Shown here: positions 58,511-64,000 of the stretch, piece by piece
Layout of the letters: each line of letters starts with the position of its first letter
How positions within the stretch are numbered: the first letter of the stretch is position 1
IMG/VR virus record: IMGVR_UViG_3300017987_000006
Coordinates: 114,260-178,259 of that record
DNA: 64,000 nucleotides
Source of the DNA: a virus
Direction: 5' to 3' (one strand)
Made by a program: the position numbers and the translations under genes
The notes under the pieces: generated by a model
What the model was told of the DNA's origin: nothing
The model's input: only the letters and a program-made list of their open reading frames with translations
The model's database searches: none

Positions 58511-58799
58511 TGAGGTGCTCCTCGATGGCGTTCTTCTCTTCGTCCGTCGCCGCCAAAAGCTCGGCGAGCTTGAGTATGCAGGCGTGGTCACCAGCAGCAG
58601 CGCCTTTGGCGATCTCTGCGGCGATCATGGACTGCGCCTCCCAGGCACGAATATCAGATCTGGAGAAGATCCCTTTTTGGTGGAGTAGGTTGATGAGCGA
58701 GACGATCTGGCCGGAGACGATGGCACCCTTTTCTAGTTCGCGTTGCTCTTCGGCTTCCATGATCTCTTGGAAGTCCTGTCTGAGCTGATCATTTTCCAC
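58485..58799 (-). CDS. Small helical protein
   Basis: This 104-residue protein starts at GTG 58799 with AAAGGAG five bases upstream (VENDQLRQDFQEIMEAEEQR). It is helical throughout and ends acidic. A GGTATAAG-class promoter lies about 25 nt upstream. The longer frame into the divergent H1-like gene is an artefact. Confidence 0.6.
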   Translation of the reverse strand: MENDQLRQDFQEIMEAEEQRELEKGAIVSGQIVSLINLLHQKGIFSRSDIRAWEAQSMIAAEIAKGAAAGDHACILKLAELLAATDEEKNAIEEHLNANDDQGD

Positions 58800-58819
58800 G
58801 TAAACTCCTTTCGTTGAAT

Positions 58820-58833
58820 AGCTTATACCGAAT
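58820..58833 (-). promoter_or_regulatory. GGTATAAG-class promoter
   Basis: Read leftward, GAATTCGGTATAAG precedes the GTG start at 58799 by about 25 nt. TTGACA lies at 58850 on the other strand, pointing to the divergent H1-like gene, without a clear -10. Confidence 0.6.
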
Positions 58834-58914
58834 TCTCGACGATTTGTGTTGACAATAACTCTGAGTGTGATCTTCTTCGAAAGATCGCTCAAGCCAAAAA
58901 ACGGAGGTAACAGA

Positions 58915-59406
58915 ATGAATATCAAACTGACAAAGATCGAGATGAAGATTCTTGCCGCCCTGAAGGGCGGGAAGAACAACGCCCGCGGCATTTCCGCCCT
59001 CGTCTTCGGCAAGAAGGAGGAGAATATCAAGCAGGGAGAGGTAAGGGACGTGCGCAACGGCCTGCGGAAGATCGTCAACCGACGGCTGGTGGACAATGCG
59101 GAGCGGGGTATGTACGCGCTGACCGCGACCGGAAAGAAAGCCGCCAAGTCCGGAGCCGGCGTTGTCGAGGCTATCAGTAAGACCACCAAGTCCAAGTCCA
59201 AGAAGACCACCAAGTCCAAGTCCAAGGCTAAGGCCAAGACCAAGACCGCCAAGAAGGCCAAGACCGCCATCGAGGTGGTGGACAAGACCACCAGCAAGCC
59301 TGCAGCCAAGAAGGCGAATGGTAACGGGAACGGGACCGCCCGCAAGGGGATGCCGACCTTCAAGCGGCGCAACCTCTCCAAGCCCTACACGAGGCAGGGG
59401 CAGTAG
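58915..59406 (+). CDS. Winged-helix protein with H1-like Lys-rich tail
   Basis: This 163-residue protein starts at ATG 58915, with CGGAGGTAACAGA upstream. Residues 1-75 look like a winged helix: KIEMKILAALKGG, RDVRNGLRKIVNRRLVDNAE and MYALTATGKKA as the wing. Residues 85-135 are a repetitive Lys/Ser/Thr/Ala tail (KTTKSKSKKTTKSKSKAKAK) like that of linker histone H1 or bacterial H1-like proteins. The end is basic and Gly/Asn-rich. It should bind DNA through both parts. Tail codons are repetitive AAG/TCC units, probably prone to slippage. Confidence 0.7.
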   Translation: MNIKLTKIEMKILAALKGGKNNARGISALVFGKKEENIKQGEVRDVRNGLRKIVNRRLVDNAERGMYALTATGKKAAKSGAGVVEAISKTTKSKSKKTTKSKSKAKAKTKTAKKAKTAIEVVDKTTSKPAAKKANGNGNGTARKGMPTFKRRNLSKPYTRQGQ

Positions 59407-59655
59407 ATGCCGGACTGCATCGGTCGGGCCGCCAGGGACTTCTTCCAGCTGTCGATCTACGATGCGCAGAACGATCACGTGGTGACGCTGCAGCTGAAGC
59501 GACACAGCGGAATGACCCCTGGAGATCTGGCCCAGCTCCAAAACTTCCTGTGGTGTCAGATCGGGCAGGCCATTCGAGATGATGCAGATCTCAGGCGCAG
59601 GCTGGAGATCGGTGGAGTTCGGGTGCTGTTGAACGCCCCGGAACGTGGTAACTAG
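59407..59655 (+). CDS. Small unknown protein
   Basis: This 82-residue protein starts directly after the previous stop (MPDCIGRAARDFFQLSIYDA). It is alpha/beta and ends VRVLLNAPERGN. Translation is probably coupled to the H1-like gene. No family recognised. Confidence 0.55.
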   Translation: MPDCIGRAARDFFQLSIYDAQNDHVVTLQLKRHSGMTPGDLAQLQNFLWCQIGQAIRDDADLRRRLEIGGVRVLLNAPERGN

Positions 59656-59663
59656 GGTGCAGT

Positions 59664-60239
59664 ATGTGGTTGGCCGTTGTGCTGAAGCTGTTCATGCCCG
59701 GGTCGGAGCAGTACGCCGCGGACATTGAAAAACAGGCCAAACGTTACAAGTTTGATCCACTCCTCGTTGCGGCTGTGGTCTTCAAAGAGTCGGGATTCAA
59801 GAAGGACTCCTGTTACAAGGGATCGCACGGGTTGATGCAAATCCAACTCCGCCCAAGATCATGTGAGGGATCGATGGCCCGGGCCATAGAGTTGGGTTTG
59901 TATCAACCGTCCAAGAACATCGAGCGTGGTGTGCGGATGATGGCGACGTGGCGCAGGTGGTGGCGCAAGTACCACAAGGACGATGGGTACCACTGGTTGC
60001 TACACTACAACCGCGGATTTGGATCGTGTCCTGATGGGAAGAAGTACTGTCCGACTGTTGAGAGAAGGCCCACTTCCGCGGGAAGCGGGTATGCAGACAG
60101 GGTGTTGAAAATATATCGCAGGCTAAAGAAGATCAGGGTCAGGCCCTCGCCGACCCGAAGGCCGGCGAGGGATTTGGGAGGCGTTGTGGACGCTACTTCT
60201 TCGCTTTCAGTTTCTCGGCGATGTCGGGGTTCTGCTTGA
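59664..60239 (+). CDS. Lytic transglycosylase
   Basis: This 191-residue protein is a soluble lytic transglycosylase-type enzyme that cleaves peptidoglycan, for entry or lysis. VVFKESGF supplies the catalytic Glu (residue 42), followed by SHGLMQIQLR and the later LLHYNRGFGSCPD and GYADRVLKIYRRL motifs. The first 11 residues are hydrophobic, perhaps a short signal or anchor. The last 35 residues read through a terminator-like hairpin (60142-60172) and antisense to the next gene, so the natural end may once have been near 60135. Confidence 0.75.
   Translation: MWLAVVLKLFMPGSEQYAADIEKQAKRYKFDPLLVAAVVFKESGFKKDSCYKGSHGLMQIQLRPRSCEGSMARAIELGLYQPSKNIERGVRMMATWRRWWRKYHKDDGYHWLLHYNRGFGSCPDGKKYCPTVERRPTSAGSGYADRVLKIYRRLKKIRVRPSPTRRPARDLGGVVDATSSLSVSRRCRGSA
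60142..60173. terminator. Hairpin within the 3' end of the transglycosylase frame
   Basis: CCCTCGCCG pairs with CGGCGAGGG across 10 nt and is followed by ATTTG. It lies between convergent genes, where a terminator is expected, but inside the open frame. Confidence 0.5.
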
Positions 60240-60684
60240 TGAACTCTCGCCTGTCAAAGGCAGGCGTGAAGTACCCGTCCTCCCAGACGTCGTACTTGAC
60301 TGGTACCGACTCGCCGATCTTGAAAACGCGTCGACCTAGGTTGACCGCCTCATTCTTGGCAGTCTTGCTGATCTTCTTCGGGTCGTGCACCTCGACCGAC
60401 AAGTCGTTGATCCTGATGGATTTGCGCCGGCCGTCGATGTCGAGGAAGTGGACCACCGCCATGAGCTTGTCGGGGAAGTCGTTGATCTTTCGTTTGAGAC
60501 CGAACATGTTCACCTCCTGGGCGCGGATGCCTGCCTTATATTCCCAGGAATGCCCTACGATCTCGCATGCCTGTGCAATCGTTCCGAGGTGTTTGATCTC
60601 CTTTCCTTTGAGAACCTTGTTTCTTTCGGTGTGAACATCGTCGGTGTCGATCGCGGCCATGTGTTGCTTGTTCAAAATTGCCAC
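60193..60684 (-). CDS. Unknown protein
   Basis: This 163-residue protein starts at GTG 60684 with AAAAGGAGGACACA upstream. It has HLGTIAQACEIVGHSWEYKA, LMAVVHFLDIDGRRKSIRIN and EDGYFTPAFDRREFIKQNPD. Mixed alpha/beta; no family recognised. A GGTATAAG-class promoter lies about 55 nt upstream. Its 3' end overlaps the convergent transglycosylase by 47 nt. Confidence 0.6.
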   Translation of the reverse strand: MAILNKQHMAAIDTDDVHTERNKVLKGKEIKHLGTIAQACEIVGHSWEYKAGIRAQEVNMFGLKRKINDFPDKLMAVVHFLDIDGRRKSIRINDLSVEVHDPKKISKTAKNEAVNLGRRVFKIGESVPVKYDVWEDGYFTPAFDRREFIKQNPDIAEKLKAKK

Positions 60685-60739
60685 TGTGTCCTCCTTTTGC
60701 GGTGTTCAAAAACAAACTGCGTGTGATTCCGGAACATGA

Positions 60740-60753
60740 TCCTTATACCGATC
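60740..60753 (-). promoter_or_regulatory. GGTATAAG-class promoter
   Basis: Read leftward, TTGATCGGTATAAGG lies about 55 nt before the GTG start at 60684. GAATTTC precedes it, as at 55823. Confidence 0.6.
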
Positions 60754-60779
60754 AAATTGCAGAAATTCGGAGGTGAGAA

Positions 60780-61436
60780 ATGATCACGGTCGGCATAGAT
60801 GAGGCCGGAGTAGGTACGTGGGCCGGGCCGATGATCGTGGTCGGAGCGGCTTTTCGAGAGGACACCAAGTTCCCGGAGCTCGTGCGGGACAGTAAGAAGC
60901 TGAGCTGTGACCAACGCGAGGGCCTGGTGGACGATATCTACGATCTGGCGGAGTGGGTGATCATCAAACGCTTGACGGTGGACTACCTGAACGCTGTGGA
61001 GGAGGTCTGGCCGCAGTGGGACAAGGTGGTACGAGAGATCGTCGCACAGAGTAGGGAGTGGGAGGCGGATGAGATTATTGTGGACGGCCTGCGGATGGTT
61101 GATGGGTTGGGCGGCGTCATATACGAGCCAAAGGCTGACGACACATATCCAGAAGTCTCGGCCGCGAGCGTTGTGGCCAAATACGTACAGACTTGCGCGA
61201 TGGAAGATCTCCATCGCGATTATCCGGGGTACGGATTCAATAAACACCACGGCTACGGAACGAAGGAGCACAAAGATCGACTGGAGGAGTTGGGGCCGAC
61301 AAGAGGTCACCGCATTTTCTACAAGCCGATCAAGGTCGTGGTGGACAATCTACCAGTTGAAGATCGGCACGAGTTAAGGAGGCTCGCGTTGAAGAAGATT
61401 CAGATATATACCAGCATCATCGATCACAGGAGGTAA
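60780..61436 (+). CDS. rnhB: Ribonuclease HII
   Basis: This 218-residue enzyme cleaves RNA in RNA-DNA hybrids, for instance primers. GIDEAGVGTWAGP carries the first catalytic Asp and Glu (residues 7 and 8). DSKKLS, the strand EIIVDGL, SAASVVAKY and HHGYGTKEHKD are all in family order. One residue departs from consensus: the usual DEAGRG is DEAGVG. CGGAGGTGAGAA precedes the ATG. Confidence 0.88.
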   Translation: MITVGIDEAGVGTWAGPMIVVGAAFREDTKFPELVRDSKKLSCDQREGLVDDIYDLAEWVIIKRLTVDYLNAVEEVWPQWDKVVREIVAQSREWEADEIIVDGLRMVDGLGGVIYEPKADDTYPEVSAASVVAKYVQTCAMEDLHRDYPGYGFNKHHGYGTKEHKDRLEELGPTRGHRIFYKPIKVVVDNLPVEDRHELRRLALKKIQIYTSIIDHRR

Positions 61437-61440
61437 CCAG

Positions 61441-61638
61441 GTGAATGTGAAGAAAGAAGAGAAGCGTCTGGCAAAACGGGCGCGGAAGATCGGCTTTGAT
61501 GTGGTGTGGTCCCCCGTGAATCAGGCATTCTTCATCAAGGAGATGCTCCCGCACGGGATCTACAAGATCAAAGGCATCAAGAGCGACAAGCAAGGAGTCG
61601 AGGAATGCCTCGAGCAGCTCGAGACCACGTTCAACTAG
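61441..61638 (+). CDS. Small unknown basic protein
   Basis: This 65-residue protein starts at GTG 61441 after AGGAGGTAACCAG. It reads VNVKKEEKRLAKRARKIGFD then VVWSPVNQAFFIKE, and ends with a helix. No family recognised; its position after RNase HII suggests a replication-related accessory role at most. Confidence 0.55.
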   Translation: MNVKKEEKRLAKRARKIGFDVVWSPVNQAFFIKEMLPHGIYKIKGIKSDKQGVEECLEQLETTFN

Positions 61639-61655
61639 AGAAGGATCGTGTCGCG

Positions 61656-62075
61656 TTGGCGCAGATCACTGATGAGGTGGAGGAGGAGCTCAAGAGGGAA
61701 GAGTTGGTGTGTGTAGAACGTCCACCGACGCGCCGGTGTGTGTCCTACAACAGGTATCCTCGACCGGAAACACATACGGTATGTATGGTGTGCCACGCTC
61801 CATGCTGCACGAAGATGATTGTGGTGTTGGAGCGTAGTGAGGAGGAAAAGTATCCGGTGGAGTATGTTCGCGACTACAAGAGGCCGCGAGCCCGCGCAAG
61901 GCTAAAGAGGAGATCTGACGGTTCCTGCATCTATTTCAACAAGAAAACTGCTCGGTGTGCGCGTTATGGGTCTCGGCCGCTGGCCTGCAGGCAGTTCTTT
62001 TGCGGCCGCGGTGTCCCTTTTGAGGATAGGGTCTGGTTGGACTTGGGGGGAGAACCGGAGGTGGGGGGTGGGTGA
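61656..62075 (+). CDS. YkgJ-like Cys-cluster protein
   Basis: This protein of about 139 residues probably starts at TTG 61656, since the frame upstream overlaps the previous gene. CMVCHAPCC followed by GSCIYFNKKTARCARYGSRP and ACRQFFC is the Cys arrangement of the YkgJ/UPF0153 family, thought to bind zinc or iron-sulfur. The role is unknown. It overlaps the RecD2-like gene by 8 nt. Confidence 0.6.
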   Translation: MAQITDEVEEELKREELVCVERPPTRRCVSYNRYPRPETHTVCMVCHAPCCTKMIVVLERSEEEKYPVEYVRDYKRPRARARLKRRSDGSCIYFNKKTARCARYGSRPLACRQFFCGRGVPFEDRVWLDLGGEPEVGGG

Positions 62076-64000
62076 TAAAGCAGAGACGATGGTCGCCGAG
62101 GTGAAGAGCATACGGTACGAGCGGGGGACGTTTCGTATTGTGAGTGTCGAGACTGAATGTATGCAGCGGGAGACGGTACTCGGTGATATCGAGGGTGTGG
62201 CGGTGGACATGGTATACGAGTTTTCTGGGCAGTGGAAAAAGCACCAGGTATACGGGAGGCAGTTTCGCGCCGTGACCGCGGTACCTGTTCGACCTACCAG
62301 CTCCTTCGGCGTACTAGATTTTTTGGAGCAGTTGCCTCAAATAGGTCCGGAGAGGTCGCTTTTGGTGATGGAGCACTTCGACAACGACTACAAAGAAGTG
62401 TTCCGGGTCATAGAAGAAGAACCAGAGAAACTCGTTGTGATCAAGGGGATTACCGCCGAGCGCGCAGCGGAGATAAAGATCCAGTTCGAAGTGCTGAAGA
62501 AGTTCAAGGACGACATCATTCTGTTGAAGGGCCTGGGGGTTACTGACCGCCAATGCCGCATCATCATTGAGCATGCGAAATTTCTTGGTAGAACCATCGA
62601 AGAGATCTTGGAGGAAGACCCGTACCAATTTGTCCGCGTACGTGGTCTGAGCTTCGGGGCGGCAGATAAGATCGCCCTGGGTTACGGGATAGACTCTGAC
62701 GATCCCAGGAGAGTGGACGCCGTGTTAGAACACGTTCTCGAGTGTGCGACAACGTCCGGACACTGCTTTTTGGATTACATTCTCCTGCGCTCGGAAACGT
62801 TGGACTACGGCATTGGTGGTGAGACAGCAGAAGAGGGGATAGAACGTCTTTGGGGTGCTGGTCGGCTGGTAGTGGAGCAGGATCACGTGTACCTTGGCAG
62901 GTTGTATAGGAGTGAGGTCGGAGTCAGTGAGGCCCTTCATCGGCTGTCCTATCAACATGACCTTGATGTGGACGAGGTCATGGAGGAGCGTGTAGAAGGT
63001 TGGGCGATCGAGCTCCACAAAGATCAACTCACTGCGGTCAGGAATGCACTGGTTAACAATGTGTCAATTATCACCGGAGGTCCTGGTACTGGGAAGACCA
63101 CGTGCTTGCGGAAGATTGTATCCGCGTTGGGCGGTATAGGCATCCGCAACAACATGGTGTTCTGCTGCGCTCCTACGGGAAAAGCAGCCATCCGAATGAA
63201 ACAGCAGTCCGGGATAGACGCTAAGACGATTCACAGGTTGCTGGAGGTAGACGCAGAGACGGGCTCGTTCGTGAAGAACGCTGAAAATCCTTTGTATTGC
63301 AGCGCGGTCATTGTGGATGAGGCATCCATGGTAGACATTGGGTTGATGGCGTCTCTCCTGAGGGCGATGAGTAGCAACACGCGGTTGATCTTGATCGGAG
63401 ACGTAGACCAGCTTCCGGCCGTCGGCCCAGGAAACGTTTTGAACGATTTGATCTCTTCCGGGAAGATTGAAACAACGCGACTGACAAAGGTGTTTAGGCA
63501 GTCCGAGCATTCTTGGATCTCCGAGAACGCCTCCGCGATCAAGAACGGAGAAATGCCAAACCTGGACGATGATGACAGCGAGGACTTCTTCTTCAAGGAA
63601 TGTAACTCGGCCGCGGATATACCGGACGTCATGGTGGATTTGGTCGGCGAGCTGCGGTCTTCTGGGGTTCTGAAGGACGACATTCAGGTGTTGTGTCCGC
63701 AGAAAAAGAAAGTGATCGGCACAGAGAACTTGAACGAGTTGTTTCAGGAGACGTTTAATCCTCATGAGGACGATAAGCCGTGGTGGTACGCGGCGCAGGG
63801 GCGTATCTACTTGAGGGACAGAGTCATCCACACCATCAACAACTATCAGCTGATGGTGATGAATGGGGAGATTGGGTCTGTGCGGCTGAAGGATGGGGGA
63901 CTGGACCTTGGGTACCTACAGGTGGACTACGGAGACAGGAACGTTGATTATGATGTGCTCAACCTTTACGAACTAAGGTTGGCCTACGCCTTGACGGTGC
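62068..64000 (+). CDS. RecD2-like helicase (cut by window end)
   Basis: The frame starts at GTG 62068, with GGAGGTG four bases upstream, and runs off the window, so about 644 residues are visible. The N-terminal 110 residues look like an OB-type domain. HhH-like segments follow (EKLVVIKGITAERAAEIKIQ; ILLKGLGVTDRQC; FVRVRGLSFGAADKIALGYG). Residues near 335 hold Walker A TGGPGTGKTT, and later motifs include IVDEASMVD and LIGDVDQLPAVGPGN. This is the RecD2/TraA-type SF1B helicase plan, a 5'-to-3' DNA helicase in repair or replication. Confidence 0.85.
   Translation, partial: MGDKAETMVAEVKSIRYERGTFRIVSVETECMQRETVLGDIEGVAVDMVYEFSGQWKKHQVYGRQFRAVTAVPVRPTSSFGVLDFLEQLPQIGPERSLLVMEHFDNDYKEVFRVIEEEPEKLVVIKGITAERAAEIKIQFEVLKKFKDDIILLKGLGVTDRQCRIIIEHAKFLGRTIEEILEEDPYQFVRVRGLSFGAADKIALGYGIDSDDPRRVDAVLEHVLECATTSGHCFLDYILLRSETLDYGIGGETAEEGIERLWGAGRLVVEQDHVYLGRLYRSEVGVSEALHRLSYQHDLDVDEVMEERVEGWAIELHKDQLTAVRNALVNNVSIITGGPGTGKTTCLRKIVSALGGIGIRNNMVFCCAPTGKAAIRMKQQSGIDAKTIHRLLEVDAETGSFVKNAENPLYCSAVIVDEASMVDIGLMASLLRAMSSNTRLILIGDVDQLPAVGPGNVLNDLISSGKIETTRLTKVFRQSEHSWISENASAIKNGEMPNLDDDDSEDFFFKECNSAADIPDVMVDLVGELRSSGVLKDDIQVLCPQKKKVIGTENLNELFQETFNPHEDDKPWWYAAQGRIYLRDRVIHTINNYQLMVMNGEIGSVRLKDGGLDLGYLQVDYGDRNVDYDVLNLYELRLAYALTV

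Noticed and set aside
58850-58878. Complete sigma70 promoter for the H1-like gene
   Set aside because: TTGACA is present but no acceptable -10 hexamer lies 16-18 nt downstream.

Overview
The window is one contiguous stretch of a large tailed phage with a contractile tail. Its hallmark genes are a portal, a terminase large subunit, a maturation protease, a major capsid protein, a tail sheath and a tail tube. Genes are tightly packed, often with ATGA start/stop overlaps. Most starts carry AGGAGG-type ribosome binding sites, and several rightward genes have sigma70-like promoters, so the host is a bacterium. I cannot name the host or place the phage in a described genus. I see no tRNA, CRISPR array or insertion sequence.

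Layout. 1-7515 is a leftward replication and repair operon: partial DnaG-like primase, DnaB-like helicase, Sm-like small protein, DUF932-like protein, family-4 uracil-DNA glycosylase, an SF2 helicase carrying a mini-intein, and a Cys-rich protein. 7649-30937 is mainly rightward: structural proteins, a portal whose intein contains an in-frame amber codon, a giant single-chain beta-beta' RNA polymerase with its own intein, a baseplate spike, several unknown virion proteins, a strongly structured non-coding stretch, and terL. Small leftward cassettes interrupt it at 14649-15428 and 30990-32170. 32278-52760 is the head and tail module: protease, scaffold-like proteins, decoration protein, capsid, HhH-domain proteins, glycine-zipper proteins, neck, sheath and tube. 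It ends in a strong terminator at 52832. 52895-64000 holds small genes on both strands: an RHH regulator, a lipoprotein, a membrane coiled-coil protein, a histone-fold miniprotein, thymidylate kinase, an H1-like winged-helix protein, a lytic transglycosylase, RNase HII, a YkgJ-like protein and a RecD2-like helicase cut by the window end.

Regulation. Two promoter classes are visible. Rightward blocks start with sigma70-like -35/-10 pairs at 7587, 15492, 25227, 32229 and 53758. Almost every leftward gene or cassette starts at a recurring GGTATAAG element that has no sigma70 -35. One sigma70-like promoter lies just upstream of the RNA polymerase gene, which fits host transcription of the polymerase followed by phage-controlled transcription; which enzyme reads GGTATAAG is unknown.

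Most unusual content: (1) beta and beta' fused in one 2566-residue polypeptide, interrupted at the catalytic NADFDGD motif by an intein with altered splicing residues; (2) a portal intein with an amber codon between its splicing and endonuclease parts; (3) a short DELEKIA-like peptide repeated at the N-terminus of several otherwise unrelated proteins, with EKxA variants scattered through the virion module; (4) a roughly 350-nt multi-helix RNA candidate next to terL; (5) two chromatin-like proteins, one histone-fold and one H1-like.
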